53,238 nt of DNA, from contig NZ_QAIG01000006.1 of the NCBI RefSeq assembly GCF_003060885.1, forward strand, positions 1 to 53,238, written 5' to 3'. Positions within the stretch are counted from its first letter, which is position 1; each line of letters starts with the position of its first letter. This document shows, one piece after another, positions 30,001-39,611 of this stretch. Source of the DNA: Pseudomonas sp. HMWF032 (GTDB lineage Bacteria > Pseudomonadota > Gammaproteobacteria > Pseudomonadales > Pseudomonadaceae). A model generated the notes under the pieces. It made no database searches. It saw nothing but the letters and a program-made list of their open reading frames with translations, and was not told the DNA's origin. The position numbers were made by a program, and so were the translations under genes.

Positions 30001-30163
30001 TGGTGAAGGCAGGGTCTTCGTTGCGGCTCAGTTTCGAATAACTCATCGCGCCGCCGAGCAGCGTGATCAGCATGAGGAAGAAGATCAGCGGCTTTTGAGC
30101 GATCGCCCAGGCCGAGAGATTGAAGCCGCTCTGCCCTTGCGGACCTGTCTTGCTCGAACTCAT
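27059..30163 (-). CDS. RND-family multidrug efflux permease (HAE1 type)
   Basis: A 1034-residue inner-membrane proton antiporter of the AcrB/TriC type. The N terminus (FNLSAWAIAQKPLIFFLMLITLL) is the first membrane helix, followed by RNEDPAFTIKTMVVAARWPGA, typical of the TriC/MexK-like branch. The proton-relay aspartates lie in GLLVDDAMITVEAM of TM4, and the large periplasmic loops are between TM1-2 and TM7-8. A His/Gly patch (NHGHGHGR) lies before TM7. The ATG overlaps the adaptor gene stop (ATGA). No outer-membrane channel or TetR-type regulator is nearby, so it would have to use a shared channel. The substrate is not predictable. Confidence 0.93.
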   Translation of the reverse strand: MSSSKTGPQGQSGFNLSAWAIAQKPLIFFLMLITLLGGAMSYSKLSRNEDPAFTIKTMVVAARWPGANIDDTTKLLTDRLEKKLEETPWLDRLDSYTRPGETVIMVNLRDDAPADIVPDAWYQVRKKMADIAVTLPSGVQGPFFDDEFGDTYGQIYGFTAEGFSDRELRDYLEGVRAELLRIPNIGKVQLLGVQEEQIAVEFSISLLAAYGLDEQAVLRALSAQNAVSPAGTMRLADDKIALRVSGSFESEESLRAMTLRANDRFVPLTELATIRRIPADPPSPQFRVNGEKALGVAISMASDGNLLEFGEAVRERMDEVGLALPHGIEMRLVADQSTVVKQAVSGFLKMLAEAIAIVLAVSFLSLGVRAGLVVSISIPFVLALTFIGMELTGIGLQRISLGALIIALGLLVDDAMITVEAMIGKLEEGWSLKRAASFAYDSTAFPMLTGTLVMIAGFIPVGFAASSAGEYCYSMFMVVLISLSASWVVAVLFSPLLGTLLLPKSLPNHGHGHGRIMGLYRRALSWALEHRAITLASAGVAFALSLVASGQLEQQFFPPSDRPELLVSLMLPQNASLEATEREALKLEKLLKEDAGVELFSTYVGSGAIRFYLPMEVLLQNDNVTQAVVVTKGIEERDALQAKLAGLFKTEFPGLIARATPLELGPPVGWPLKYRVTGPDQSKVRDLAGELANLLSTNTDTREVHLLSGEPQRSIIVAIDQTQARALGLSSEEIASAMALIFSGMTVTTVRDQDRLVDVVVRAQIGERTNLATLANLQIRSAHGVAVPLSQIARLSYGVEDPIIWRRQRLPLVTVQGDVREGVEAATVVQALEPAVAHFAAGLPKGYKVETGGAVEEAAKGSASLAAVLPLTALVMCVLLMLQLRSFLRMFLALAMAPFGLIGVVLAMLPTGTPMGFVAQLGVIALVGMIVRNAIILIEEVDINVGAGQSPREAIVQAATHRARPIVLTACAAILGMIPIASQIFWGPMAFAVIGGLFIATVVTLTVLPCAISLLLQWDTGRRSRSEPEPLQHS

Positions 30164-31251
30164 TTGGCCACCTCGCGGGCATCATAGGTGACTTTCTGGC
30201 CATGCCTGAGCTTGCTCACACCTGCGGTGACCACGGCATCGCCTTCGCTGAGCCCGGACTCGACCAACGCTTGCGTTGCCGTGTAGCGCGCCACCACCAC
30301 CGGTTTACGGACAAGCTCCTGGCGAGCGGGATGGACCACGAACACCGCAGGATTGCCAGCCTCGCTCGTCAAGGCCGAGGACGGCAGGATGATGAGCGAC
30401 TTACCGGGCAGGATCAGACGCCCTGTTACCGTGGCGCCCAGCGCCATGGTATCGGGTGCATCGGGCAGCGCGATACGGACGCGATAAGTGCGGGTCGCCG
30501 GGTCCGCAGTCGGACTGGCATCGCGGAGCCGGCCGATCACCTTGACTGAGGGATCGGATAGGAGCGCCACTTCGACTTGCACGTCGGAGGGCACGCTGGT
30601 GTAGATCCGCTCGGACACGTTGAAGACGGCATCGCGTTCATGGGTGGAAGACAGCTTGATCGCCGGCTGACCGACATCGACGACCTGACCGGCATTGACC
30701 AGGACCGCGCTGACGATGGCGTCGTCGGGCGCACGGAGCTCGGTGTAGGTCAGCTTGTTGCGGGCGGTCTGCAGTCCCGTTCTGGCGACATTGAGCTTGG
30801 CGTTGGAGGCACGCCAGTTGGCCTCGGCTTCCTCGACCCGCGCCCGCGCGACGAACTGCTTGGCGAAGAGGGTGCGCTGTCGATCAAGCTCCGACTTCGC
30901 TAATCCTTCCACTGCCTCGGCACTCTTCACCTCGGCCTCGGCGGTCAGCACTTCGTTCTGAACGTCGCTCGGATCGAGTGTCGCCAGAACCTGCCCCTTG
31001 ACGACACTCATGCCGATCTCCGCGATACGGGTCGCGACGCGGCCGTCGATGCGGAAGCCGAGGTTAGTTTCGACATTCGCCTGGATTTCGCCCGTTTGGG
31101 CGACCTCATCGCCGATGGAGACAGCCTTCGCAATGACCGCGCGCACGGGACGCGGCGCCTCCGTCGTTTGTATTTCCTCCTGACACCCCGTCACTACCAT
31201 GACCAGGCTGCAGGCATAACCGCAGAACAGGAATGTCTTAATTAGCTTCAT
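30160..31251 (-). CDS. RND efflux periplasmic adaptor (membrane fusion lipoprotein)
   Basis: A 363-residue adaptor that would link the RND permease to an outer-membrane channel. The signal peptide ends in a lipobox MVVTGCQ (Cys23), so it is anchored in the inner membrane. A lipoyl-like half (GFRIDGRVATRIAEIG and VKGQVLATLDPSD), an alpha-hairpin (SAEAVEGLAKSELDRQRTLF to about residue 160), the second lipoyl half (APDDAIVSAVLVNAGQVVDVG) and a beta barrel with TRTYRVRIALPD follow in the usual order. AAGGAAA precedes the ATG. It is the first gene of the two-gene operon. Confidence 0.93.
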   Translation of the reverse strand: MKLIKTFLFCGYACSLVMVVTGCQEEIQTTEAPRPVRAVIAKAVSIGDEVAQTGEIQANVETNLGFRIDGRVATRIAEIGMSVVKGQVLATLDPSDVQNEVLTAEAEVKSAEAVEGLAKSELDRQRTLFAKQFVARARVEEAEANWRASNAKLNVARTGLQTARNKLTYTELRAPDDAIVSAVLVNAGQVVDVGQPAIKLSSTHERDAVFNVSERIYTSVPSDVQVEVALLSDPSVKVIGRLRDASPTADPATRTYRVRIALPDAPDTMALGATVTGRLILPGKSLIILPSSALTSEAGNPAVFVVHPARQELVRKPVVVARYTATQALVESGLSEGDAVVTAGVSKLRHGQKVTYDAREVAK

Positions 31252-31290
31252 CTCGGGTTTCCTTACTCAAGCACGAGCAAAAATGAGCGA

Positions 31291-31316
31291 CGCACACACT
31301 CCCGGAGTTCTGTGCG
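31291..31316. repeat. Imperfect palindrome upstream of the efflux operon
   Basis: The left arm CGCACACACTCC and the right arm GGAGTTCTGTGCG are mirror images apart from one bulge. It is 40 bases upstream of the adaptor start, where a TetR- or MarR-type operator would be expected. Confidence 0.4.
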
Positions 31317-31365
31317 TGCGGCGCTGAAAATCGGTAGAGCCTTTCATAGCACGAACCTATGAAGC

Positions 31366-31818
31366 ATGCATTGCTGTGCTGATGCTCTGAGCAGTGAAAT
31401 AAAGTGGACAGATTTATTTGTCTCTGAATCGCCCCTAGGCGATGCCGAGGAATACGCAGAGCGCCGGAGAAAAAGTGCGGGAAAAGCCACCGGTACTCCG
31501 TTTATCTTCCCGCCATCAAAGAACAACGAGCTCGCAAAGCAGACGTCTGATTTGCATCACCAGTGGCGTCCAGCCCTGAAAGCGTTGGGTATCGGCTACA
31601 GGCCGCCATACAACTGCCGTCACACCTATGCGACAATGTGCCTAATGTCCGGAATGAACCCCGCCTTTATCGCTCAGCAACTTGGCCATAGCGTCCAGAT
31701 GCTGCTGCCTACGTATGCGCGCTGGCTTAACTCTCGGAACGATTGGGACGAGCTGAATAAGCTTAAAACTGCCCCAAGCGTGGCCCAAGGACAAAATCAG
31801 CCGCCGCTAAGCCCTTGA
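31366..31818 (+). pseudogene. Truncated tyrosine recombinase (integrase C-terminal part)
   Basis: A 150-codon frame holding only the C-terminal half of a phage/ICE integrase: FIFPPSKNN, then YRPPYNCRHTYATMCLMSGM (box II Arg with His), AQQLGHSVQ (third His) and TYARWLN with the nucleophilic Tyr. The box I Arg and the whole N-terminal DNA-binding part are absent (intact members have about 350-420 residues). The region just before it, AAATAAAGTGGACAGATTTATTT in three-base reading, shows no start signal, so the first Met is probably fortuitous. It ends 12 bases before ybiT. A relic of the event that brought in the efflux genes is the simplest reading. Confidence 0.8.
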
Positions 31819-31830
31819 TAGGTAAGTATT

Positions 31831-33417
31831 TTGATTTCAACCGCAAATATCACCATGCAATTCGGCGCCAAGCCGCTCTTTGAAAACGTGTCTGTGAAGT
31901 TCAATAACGGCAACCGCTATGGCCTGATCGGTGCCAACGGCTGCGGTAAATCGACCTTCATGAAAATTCTCGGTGGTGATCTGGAACCCTCCGCAGGTCA
32001 GGTGATGCTGGAGCCGAATGTGCGCCTGGGAAAATTGCGCCAGGACCAGTTCGCTTACGAAGAATTCAACGTAATCGACACCGTGATCATGGGCCATGCC
32101 GAGCTGTGGAAGGTCAAGGCCGAGCGTGACCGCATCTATTCGCTGACTGAAATGAGCGAAGAAGACGGTATGAAAGTCGGTGAACTCGAAGGCGAGTTCG
32201 CCGAAATGGACGGCTACACCGCCGAGTCACGGGCTGGCGAGTTGCTGCTGGGCCTGGGTATTCCGCTGGAACAGCATTTCGGCCCGATGAGCGAAGTGGC
32301 CCCTGGTTGGAAACTGCGCGTATTGCTGGCCCAAGCGCTGTTTTCCGACCCGGATGTGCTGCTACTCGACGAGCCAACCAACCACCTGGACATCAACACC
32401 ATCCGCTGGCTGGAAAACATCCTCACGGCGCGCAACAGCACCATGATCATCATTTCCCACGACCGCCACTTCCTTAACTCGGTCTGCACCCACATGGCCG
32501 ACCTGGATTACGGCGAGCTGCGCCTGTTCCCAGGCAACTATGACGAGTACATGACCGCTGCGACCCAATCGCGCGAGCAACTGCTGGCCGACAATGCCAA
32601 AAAGAAGGCACAGATCGCCGAGCTGCAGACCTTCGTCAGCCGCTTCTCGGCAAACGCCTCGAAAGCCAAGCAGGCCACCAGCCGCGCCAAGCAGATCGAC
32701 AAGATCCAGCTGGCCGAGGTCAAACCATCCAGCCGCGTCAGCCCGTTTATCCGCTTCGATCAGAATAAGAAACTGCATCGCCAGGCGGTAACCCTCGACA
32801 AGCTGTCGAAGGCATTCGACGACAAGGTGTTGTTCAAGAATTTCAGCTTCACCATCGAAGCCGGCGAGCGCGTGGCGATCATCGGCCCTAACGGCATCGG
32901 TAAGACCACCCTGCTGCGCACCCTGGTCGGTGAAATGACCCCGGACGCCGGCACGGTGAAATGGACCGACAGTGCCGAACTGGGCTACTACGCCCAGGAC
33001 CACGCCCACGATTTCGAAGCCGATGACACCCTCTTTGAGTGGATGGGCCAGTGGACCCAGGGCGAGCAGAACATTCGCGCTGCACTGGGCCGCATGCTGT
33101 TCTCCTCCGATGAAATCCAGAAGTCGGTCAAGGTGTTGTCCGGTGGTGAGCAAGGCCGCATGCTGTTCGGCAAACTGGCCTGCCAGAAGCCCAACGTGCT
33201 GCTGATGGACGAACCGACCAACCACCTCGACATGGAATCCATCGAGGCGCTCAACCTGGCACTGGAAAACTACCCGGGCACGCTGATCTTCGTCAGTCAC
33301 GACCGCGAGTTCGTCAGCTCCCTGGCCACGCGCATCATCGAGCTGTCGGACAACGGCGTGACCGACTTCAGCGGCAGCTATGACGACTACCTGCGCAGCC
33401 AGGGTGTGATCGTCTGA
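31831..33417 (+). CDS. ybiT: ABC-F family ATPase YbiT
   Basis: A 528-residue soluble twin-ATPase that acts on ribosomes (ABC-F/EttA relatives). Two nucleotide sites: GANGCGKST with the degenerate signature [17 protein letters not shown], as in E. coli YbiT, and GPNGIGKTT with [12 protein letters not shown]; both have DEPTNHLD. The charged linker between them (about residues 240-310) contacts tRNA in relatives. The TTG at 31831 gives [12 protein letters not shown], aligning with E. coli MLVSSNVTMQFG; AGG lies 9 bases upstream. The usual upstream region is replaced by the integrase relic. Confidence 0.93.
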   Translation: MISTANITMQFGAKPLFENVSVKFNNGNRYGLIGANGCGKSTFMKILGGDLEPSAGQVMLEPNVRLGKLRQDQFAYEEFNVIDTVIMGHAELWKVKAERDRIYSLTEMSEEDGMKVGELEGEFAEMDGYTAESRAGELLLGLGIPLEQHFGPMSEVAPGWKLRVLLAQALFSDPDVLLLDEPTNHLDINTIRWLENILTARNSTMIIISHDRHFLNSVCTHMADLDYGELRLFPGNYDEYMTAATQSREQLLADNAKKKAQIAELQTFVSRFSANASKAKQATSRAKQIDKIQLAEVKPSSRVSPFIRFDQNKKLHRQAVTLDKLSKAFDDKVLFKNFSFTIEAGERVAIIGPNGIGKTTLLRTLVGEMTPDAGTVKWTDSAELGYYAQDHAHDFEADDTLFEWMGQWTQGEQNIRAALGRMLFSSDEIQKSVKVLSGGEQGRMLFGKLACQKPNVLLMDEPTNHLDMESIEALNLALENYPGTLIFVSHDREFVSSLATRIIELSDNGVTDFSGSYDDYLRSQGVIV

Positions 33418-33430
33418 CCCTTGCGCTATC

Positions 33431-33473
33431 GGCAAACAAAAAGCCCGCTCATTGAGCGGGCTTTTTGTTTGCC
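33431..33473. terminator. Bidirectional terminator between ybiT and cysS
   Basis: A 20-bp perfect stem, with outer part GGCAAACAAAAAGCCCGCTC, a 3-base loop, and A/T runs within the arms. It serves both converging genes. Confidence 0.93.
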
Positions 33474-33491
33474 TCAGGAAGGCTCAGCGAC

Positions 33492-34874
33492 TCAATCAGC
33501 CAGGCGCCAGGTAGTACCGCCCTTGCCGTCTTCCAGTACTACGCCCATGGCGGTGAGCTGATCGCGAATACGATCGGACTCGCCCCAGTTCTTCTCGGTG
33601 CGGGCCTGCAGACGCGCAGCGATCAATGCCTCCACCTCGGCCGCATCGACCTTACCGGCAGCACCGGCCTGCAGAAAGGCTTCAGGCTCCAGCTGTAACA
33701 CACCCAGCACTCCAGCCAGCTCCTTCAAGCGCGCGGCCAGACCAGCAGCAGCCTGCACATCGCTTTCACGCAGACGGTTGATCTCGCGGGCCAGCTCGAA
33801 CAACACCGCGCAGGCTTCCGGCGAGTTGAAGTCATCATCCATCGCTGCCGCAAAGCGCTCGACAAAAGCTTCGCCACCCACCGGTGTAGCATCAGGCAGG
33901 CCCTTGAGTGCGTTATAGAAGCGCTCCAGCGCCCCTTTGGCTTCGCGCAGGCTGTCTTCAGAGTAGTTGATCGGGCTGCGGTAGTGGCTGGACACCAGCA
34001 GGTAGCGCACCACTTCCGGGTGATACTTCTCCAGCACCTCACGAATGGTGAAGAAGTTGCCCAGGCTCTTGGACATCTTCTCGCCGTCCACGCGCACCGC
34101 GCCGGCATGCATCCAGGCATTGGCGTAGAGCTTGCCAGTAGCCGCCTCGCTCTGAGCGATCTCGTTTTCGTGGTGCGGGAATACCAGATCCGGTCCGCCA
34201 CCGTGAATATCGAAAGTCTCGCCCAGGCAGCAGGTCGACATCACCGAGCACTCGATATGCCAGCCCGGACGGCCGGCACCCCAAGGCGATTCCCAGCTTG
34301 GTTCGCCGGGTTTGACGCCTTTCCACAGGACGAAATCCAGCGGGTCCTGCTTGGCTTCGTCGACTTCAATGCGCGCACCGATCTTCAGGTCTTCAATCTT
34401 CTTGCGCGACAGCTTGCCGTATCCGACAAACTTGCCCACCCGGTAGTACACATCACCATTGCCAGGCGCATAGGCATACCCCTTGTCGATCAGCGTCTGA
34501 ATCATTGCGTGCATGCCGGCGATATGCCCGGTGGCACGCGGCTCCTGATCGGGACGCAACACATTCAGCCGCGCCTCGTCTTCGTGCATGGCCGCGATCA
34601 TACGTTCAACCAGCGCTTCAAACGGTTCGCCGTTCTCATTGGCGCGCTTGATGATCTTGTCGTCAATGTCGGTGATATTGCGCACGTAGGTCACTTCATA
34701 GCCACGGTGGCGCAGCCAGCGAGTCACCACATCAAACGCCACCATCACCCGCGCGTGACCGATATGACAGAAGTCGTAAACCGTCATGCCGCACACATAC
34801 ATGCGCACCTGGTTACCCACCAGCGGTTTAAAGACGTCTTTGCTTTTGGTCAGCGTGTTGTAGATCGAGAGCAT
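33492..34874 (-). CDS. cysS: Cysteinyl-tRNA synthetase
   Basis: A 460-residue class I synthetase. It shows the zinc/active-site [17 protein letters not shown] (HIGH motif), GWHIECSVM, the second zinc set [15 protein letters not shown], and KMSKSLGNF. The start MLSIYNTL is at 34874; seven upstream in-frame codons are not homologous. It is transcribed after glnS on the same strand, 62 bases away, as in other Pseudomonas. Confidence 0.97.
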   Translation of the reverse strand: MLSIYNTLTKSKDVFKPLVGNQVRMYVCGMTVYDFCHIGHARVMVAFDVVTRWLRHRGYEVTYVRNITDIDDKIIKRANENGEPFEALVERMIAAMHEDEARLNVLRPDQEPRATGHIAGMHAMIQTLIDKGYAYAPGNGDVYYRVGKFVGYGKLSRKKIEDLKIGARIEVDEAKQDPLDFVLWKGVKPGEPSWESPWGAGRPGWHIECSVMSTCCLGETFDIHGGGPDLVFPHHENEIAQSEAATGKLYANAWMHAGAVRVDGEKMSKSLGNFFTIREVLEKYHPEVVRYLLVSSHYRSPINYSEDSLREAKGALERFYNALKGLPDATPVGGEAFVERFAAAMDDDFNSPEACAVLFELAREINRLRESDVQAAAGLAARLKELAGVLGVLQLEPEAFLQAGAAGKVDAAEVEALIAARLQARTEKNWGESDRIRDQLTAMGVVLEDGKGGTTWRLAD

Positions 34875-34936
34875 CGGGGTTCCTTGGAAAACCACGGGCC
34901 AGTGCGCTGGCCCGGTCTATGACGCGTCCGGCTTGA

Positions 34937-36601
34937 TTAAGCCCAGGAATCGCGCAGCGTTACGGTACGGTTGAAGACGGGTGCACCTGGCTTGCTGTCC
35001 TTAATGTCGGCACAGAAGTAGCCTTCGCGCTCAAACTGGAAGCGCTCTTCCGGTGCAGCCTCAGCCAGGGATGGCTCGGCACGACAACCCTTGAGCACCA
35101 CCAGTGAATCCGGGTTGATGTTGTCGAGGAAGCTGCCGCCCTCTTCGTCCTTCTCCGGGTTGGCGGAGCGGAACAGGCGGTCGTACAGGCGCACTTCGCA
35201 CTCAACGCTTTCAGCCGCTGGCACCCAGTGAATCACGCCTTTGACCTTGCGGCCTTCCGGGTTTTTGCCCAGGGTGTTTTCGTCGTAGCTGCAGCGCAGT
35301 TCGACAATATTGCCGTCGGCATCCTTGATCGCCTCATCGGCGCGAATCACGTAGCTGCCGCGCAGTCGCACTTCGCCGCCCGGAATCAGGCGTTTGAAGC
35401 CGGCCGGCGGGACTTCTTCGAAGTCGCTGGCATCGATATAGATTTCGCGGCTGAACGGCAATACACGCACGCCCATGTCCTGCTTGGGGTGGCGCGCCAG
35501 CTCTAAGTTCTCGACCTGGCCTTCCGGGTAGTTGGTGATGACTACTTTTAGCGGTTTCAGCACGCACATGGCGCGTGCGGCATTGGCGTCCAGGTCATCA
35601 CGAATGGCGAACTCCAGCATGCCAATATCGACCACGCCGCCAGCGCGGTTGACACCAATCATGTCGCAGAAGGCGCGGATCGACGCCGGGGTGTAGCCGC
35701 GACGGCGGAAGCCCGACAGGGTCGACATGCGCGGGTCGTCCCAACCATTGACGTGCTTCTCGTCAACCAACTGCTTGAGCTTGCGCTTGCTGGTGATGGT
35801 GTAATTGAGGTTCAAGCGCGCAAATTCGTACTGACGCGGCTGCGCCGGCACCGGCAATTGCGCCAGGAACCACTCATACAGCGGACGGTGATCCTCAAAC
35901 TCCAGGGTGCAGATCGAGTGAGTGATGCCTTCGATGGCGTCCGATTGACCGTGGGTGAAGTCATAGCTCGGGTAGATGCACCATTGGTCACCGGTCTGGT
36001 GGTGGTGAGCATGACGAATGCGATAGAGGATCGGGTCACGCAGGTTGATGTTCGGCGAGGCCATGTCGATTTTCGCGCGCAGCGAACGAGCGCCATCGGC
36101 GAACTCGCCCGCTTTCATACGGGCGAACAGATCAAGGTTTTCCTCGACGCTGCGCTCTCGGAACGGGCTGTTCTTGCCCGGCTCGGTGAGGTTACCGCGG
36201 TAAGCGCGCATTTCTTCTGCGTTCAGGTCGCAGACAAAGGCCTTACCCGCCTTGATCAGTTGGATGGCCCAGGCATGCAGCTGGTCGAAATAGTTGGAGG
36301 CATAACGCTCCTCGCCCGCCCACTGAAAGCCCAGCCACTGCACGTCGCTCTTGATCGCGTCGATGTATTCCTGGTCTTCCTTGGCCGGGTTGGTGTCGTC
36401 AAAGCGCAGGTTGCACTCGCCACCAAACTCTTTGGCCAGGCCGAAGTTCAGGCAGATCGACTTGGCGTGACCAATATGCAGGTAGCCATTGGGCTCCGGC
36501 GGAAAACGGGTGATGATTTTCGCGTGTTTGCCGGAATCCAGGTCGGCCTGGACGATGGGGCGAAGGAAATTAGCGGCGGCGACGGTTTCTGGCTTGCTCA
36601 T
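34937..36601 (-). CDS. glnS: Glutaminyl-tRNA synthetase
   Basis: A 554-residue class I synthetase. [23 protein letters not shown] carries the HIGH motif, the KMSKS counterpart is ITSKRKLK, and the C-terminal anticodon-binding double barrel begins around residue 345. AAGGACCCC precedes the ATG in coding sense. The promoter region is shared with, and occupied by, the repeat at 36632-36773, which separates it from the divergent ppiB. Confidence 0.97.
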   Translation of the reverse strand: MSKPETVAAANFLRPIVQADLDSGKHAKIITRFPPEPNGYLHIGHAKSICLNFGLAKEFGGECNLRFDDTNPAKEDQEYIDAIKSDVQWLGFQWAGEERYASNYFDQLHAWAIQLIKAGKAFVCDLNAEEMRAYRGNLTEPGKNSPFRERSVEENLDLFARMKAGEFADGARSLRAKIDMASPNINLRDPILYRIRHAHHHQTGDQWCIYPSYDFTHGQSDAIEGITHSICTLEFEDHRPLYEWFLAQLPVPAQPRQYEFARLNLNYTITSKRKLKQLVDEKHVNGWDDPRMSTLSGFRRRGYTPASIRAFCDMIGVNRAGGVVDIGMLEFAIRDDLDANAARAMCVLKPLKVVITNYPEGQVENLELARHPKQDMGVRVLPFSREIYIDASDFEEVPPAGFKRLIPGGEVRLRGSYVIRADEAIKDADGNIVELRCSYDENTLGKNPEGRKVKGVIHWVPAAESVECEVRLYDRLFRSANPEKDEEGGSFLDNINPDSLVVLKGCRAEPSLAEAAPEERFQFEREGYFCADIKDSKPGAPVFNRTVTLRDSWA

Positions 36602-36631
36602 GGGGTCCTTGGCGAGTGCGGGGCACGATTC

Positions 36632-36773
36632 AGAGCCTGTTCACAACCTTGCGAGCTAGAGCTAAACGGTGGCGAAAATAGCCGAGGAAGCGGAGTTTAC
36701 GACTGTAAATGAGCATTCCGAGGCGGCTTTCAACGCCATTTAGCCAACGCGCAGTAGGTTGTGGACAGGCTCT
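36632..36773. repeat. MITE-like 142-bp palindromic element between glnS and ppiB
   Basis: The ends are 18-bp inverted repeats with one mismatch (AGAGCCTGTTCACAACCT against AGGTTGTGGACAGGCTCT). The interior is also an imperfect long palindrome: GCTAAACGG on the left mirrors CCATTTAGCC on the right, and AGCGGAGTTTAC mirrors GTAAATGAGCATT. No coding capacity. Elements of this look recur in Pseudomonas genomes as non-autonomous repeats; no clear target-site duplication is visible. Confidence 0.75.
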
Positions 36774-36907
36774 CAGGGTAGGCCGGCTTATACAAAGCGC
36801 TTATCATAGCCGAAGCTGTCAACCCCCTGACAGGCCCAAGAGCCGCCGCAATGCCCTTTGCTGGAAATTCGGCGTCTCACGGATTTATCGACAGAGCGAT
36901 TACCTCC

Positions 36908-37402
36908 ATGATCAAGCTGCACACCAACCACGGCGTTATCACCCTCAACCTGTTCGAAGACAAAGCCCCGGAAACCGTGGCCAACTTCAAGCAATACGTT
37001 AAAGAAGGTCACTACGACAACACCGTTTTCCACCGCGTGATCAGCAACTTCATGATCCAAGGCGGCGGTTTTGAGCCGGGCATGAAGCAGAAAACCACCC
37101 GTGCCCCGATCAAGAACGAAGCCAACAACGGCGTCGCCAACAAGATCGGCACCGTGGCCATGGCCCGTACCATGGAGCCGCATTCGGCCTCCGCGCAGTT
37201 CTTTATCAACGTTTCCGACAACAGCTTCCTCAATCACAGCGCGCCGACCGTTCAGGGCTGGGGCTATGCGGTGTTCGGTGAAGTGGTGGAAGGCATGGAC
37301 GTGGTCAACGCCATCAAGGCTGTTGCCACCACCAGCAAATCCGGTCACCAGGATGTACCGGTTGATGATGTAGTCATCGAGCGTGCCGAGATCGTTGAGT
37401 GA
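36908..37402 (+). CDS. ppiB: Peptidyl-prolyl cis-trans isomerase B (cyclophilin)
   Basis: A 164-residue cytoplasmic cyclophilin without signal peptide. It shows [20 protein letters not shown], the [18 protein letters not shown] active region and [14 protein letters not shown]. The ATG at 36908 gives [15 protein letters not shown], the standard start. It overlaps lpxH by 4 bases (GTGA), and ppiB-lpxH is a conserved pair. Confidence 0.96.
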   Translation: MIKLHTNHGVITLNLFEDKAPETVANFKQYVKEGHYDNTVFHRVISNFMIQGGGFEPGMKQKTTRAPIKNEANNGVANKIGTVAMARTMEPHSASAQFFINVSDNSFLNHSAPTVQGWGYAVFGEVVEGMDVVNAIKAVATTSKSGHQDVPVDDVVIERAEIVE

Positions 37403-38127
37403 TTCTACTGATCTCCGATCTGCATCTTGAACAGGAGCGCCCGGATATCAGCCGGGCGTTTCTGCATTTTCTTGAAACCCGCGCGATCCAGGCTCAGGCG
37501 CTGTACATCCTGGGTGACTTCTTTGAAGTGTGGATTGGCGACGATGCCATCACCCCTTTCCAGCGCACGATTGCCCAGGCCTTGCGCCAACTCAGCGAGT
37601 GCGGCACACGCATCTACCTGATGCATGGCAATCGCGACTTCATGATCGGCAAAGCGTTCTGCCGCGAAGCAGGCTGCACTCTGCTACCCGACCCCAGTGT
37701 GATCGAACTGAATGGCCAGCGCGTGATGCTGATGCACGGCGACAGCCTGTGCACCCAGGACGTGGGCTACATGAAGCTGCGCCGTTGGCTGCGCAACCCG
37801 CTCTCGCTGTTTATTCTGCGCAATCTGCCCCTGCGCACCCGACAGAAGCTGGCGCGTAAACTGCGCAATGAAAGCCGCACCCAGACGCGTATGAAAGCCA
37901 GCGAAATTGTCGACGTCACCCCGAACGAAGTACCGCGCATCATGGCCGAGCACGGTGTGCGCACACTGATTCACGGCCACACCCATCGCCCGGCCACCCA
38001 TGACCTGCAGGTGAACGGCCAGGCGGCGCAACGCATTGTGCTTGGCGACTGGGACAAGCAGGGGTGGGCACTGCAGGTCGACAGCCAAGGCTTGCGGCAA
38101 AGCGCCTTCGATCTTGAACCTGCGTGA
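37399..38127 (+). CDS. lpxH: UDP-2,3-diacylglucosamine diphosphatase
   Basis: Fourth step of lipid A synthesis; a peripheral membrane Mn2+ phosphoesterase. The 242-residue protein carries the metallophosphatase blocks [38 protein letters not shown] and HGHTHRP, plus the family's positively charged [13 protein letters not shown] region. The start is a GTG at 37399 overlapping the ppiB stop. Confidence 0.96.
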   Translation: MILLISDLHLEQERPDISRAFLHFLETRAIQAQALYILGDFFEVWIGDDAITPFQRTIAQALRQLSECGTRIYLMHGNRDFMIGKAFCREAGCTLLPDPSVIELNGQRVMLMHGDSLCTQDVGYMKLRRWLRNPLSLFILRNLPLRTRQKLARKLRNESRTQTRMKASEIVDVTPNEVPRIMAEHGVRTLIHGHTHRPATHDLQVNGQAAQRIVLGDWDKQGWALQVDSQGLRQSAFDLEPA

Positions 38128-38226
38128 AACTTTGACGGTGCGCACAAAGCGCTGAGCGCCCCCTCTTGACGGACGATTCGCCGATCATCAGCATCGACGC
38201 CCTCAAAACGCCATCAGGGACCGATC

Positions 38227-39561
38227 ATGTTGATCAGCAAGGAACACATCCTCAAATATGCCATTGCCCCCGCCGCGCTGGTTGCCGTGGGCTTTGTCAG
38301 CTTCAACAGCGTGTTCTTCTATAACGAAGCCGGTTTCGCCACCCACGTACGCACCATTTTTGGTGAGGAAAAGGTCGTCGATGATGTGGGCTACGCGACC
38401 AAATGGTTCGGCCGTGCCACCGCCTGGAAAAAAGCCCTCAGCGTGCAATCGGTACTGACCGAAGCCCTGGCCATCGACGACAGCAGTGACAACGACTCGC
38501 TCGGCGCGACCATTGAAGCCTTCCCTATCGTGTTTCTCGGCAACGTTGACGCCAAAGTCGAGTCTTCTGCGCGCTTCCGCCTGCCTGCGGGTGAGCAATT
38601 CCTGAAAATCGCCCAGGAATATCGCAACCCGGAGAACTTCATCAAAACAGCCCTGGTTCCGGCCATTAAAGAAACACTGCAGGCCACAGCGTCGCTGATG
38701 AGCGCTGACGACTTCTATGCCGGCGCACGCAGCGAGTTCGCCGCTGAGTTTGAAAACCAGCTGAATGACGGCCTGTACCTGATCAAACGCAAGGAAGTGC
38801 GTGGTCCGCGTGGCCACCAGCCTACTCAAACCGCAATCCTGCAGGCCGGTACCGAACAGGGCGTGTTCGGCGACAACAACGCCAGTCAGTTCGTCACCGA
38901 GAAGGTCATGGACAGCAAAGGCATCCCAGTCCGCAAGCAGCAGCAGTTCCGCAAATACGGTGTGGAAGTGGTGGAGGCGCGCATCACCAACGTTGACCCC
39001 AACCCGCAGTACAAGCAGCGCATGGTAAAGGTGCAGCAAGCCCTGGCTGAGCTGGCCGTGGCGCGGCAGAACCGCCTGAAGGAAGAAGAAGAGAAGCTGC
39101 TGGTAACTGCCCGCGGTGAAAAGGAAGTGGAAGCGCGCCGCCAGGAAACCCTGCGCGACCAGATTGAACGCACCACCCAGGCAGAAACCGAGAAGCAACT
39201 GGCGATCATCAACGCCGAGCGGGAAAAAGGCCGCGCCGAAATCGAGAAACAAACCGCCGAACTGCTGCGCGACAAGGCCGCCATCACCGCCGACGCCACC
39301 AAGATCACCGCCGACGCTGAAGCCCATGCCCGCGAAGCGGTGATCAAGGCGGACGGCGCGCTGCAACCCAAACTGGATGCATTGATCGCGATCAACAAGG
39401 TCTGGGCCGAAGCGGCTGCTCAAGCACCGGTACCGAGCGTGATGATGGGCGGCGGTAGCGATGGCGCCAGCAGCCGCCAGGATGAAATCAGCCAGCTGAT
39501 GGGAGTGCTGGCGACCAAGGCCGCGCGCGACCTGTCGCTGGATCTGAAAGTACAGCAGTAA
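38227..39561 (+). CDS. SPFH/Band-7 domain membrane protein
   Basis: A 444-residue protein with one N-terminal membrane segment (YAIAPAALVAVGFVSFNSVFF), then an SPFH-type domain (about residues 50-250), then a long charged coiled coil rich in Glu, Lys, Arg and Ala (about 265-385: RQNRLKEEEEKLLVTARGEK and onward), and a short C-terminal tail with a Gly-rich MMGGGSDG. This is the stomatin/flotillin-like layout; such proteins form scaffolds in the membrane. Its partner is unknown. It stands alone with its own terminator. Confidence 0.8.
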   Translation: MLISKEHILKYAIAPAALVAVGFVSFNSVFFYNEAGFATHVRTIFGEEKVVDDVGYATKWFGRATAWKKALSVQSVLTEALAIDDSSDNDSLGATIEAFPIVFLGNVDAKVESSARFRLPAGEQFLKIAQEYRNPENFIKTALVPAIKETLQATASLMSADDFYAGARSEFAAEFENQLNDGLYLIKRKEVRGPRGHQPTQTAILQAGTEQGVFGDNNASQFVTEKVMDSKGIPVRKQQQFRKYGVEVVEARITNVDPNPQYKQRMVKVQQALAELAVARQNRLKEEEEKLLVTARGEKEVEARRQETLRDQIERTTQAETEKQLAIINAEREKGRAEIEKQTAELLRDKAAITADATKITADAEAHAREAVIKADGALQPKLDALIAINKVWAEAAAQAPVPSVMMGGGSDGASSRQDEISQLMGVLATKAARDLSLDLKVQQ

Positions 39562-39582
39562 ACAACACACCCTCGCCCACCC

Positions 39583-39608
39583 AAAAAGCGCCCGATTGGG
39601 CGCTTTTT
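39583..39608. terminator. Terminator between the SPFH gene and miaE
   Basis: AAAAAGCGCCC / GGGCGCTTTTT with a 4-base loop, acting in both directions. Confidence 0.9.
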
Positions 39609-39611
39609 GCT

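Noticed and set aside
36632..36773. Transfer RNA or small RNA in the glnS-ppiB gap
   Set aside because: The sequence is a near-complete inverted repeat with terminal repeats, better explained as a mobile repeat.
38203..39570. 455-codon open frame opposite the SPFH gene
   Set aside because: Mirror of the coiled-coil coding pattern; the sense strand has a membrane segment, SPFH domain and ribosome-site context.
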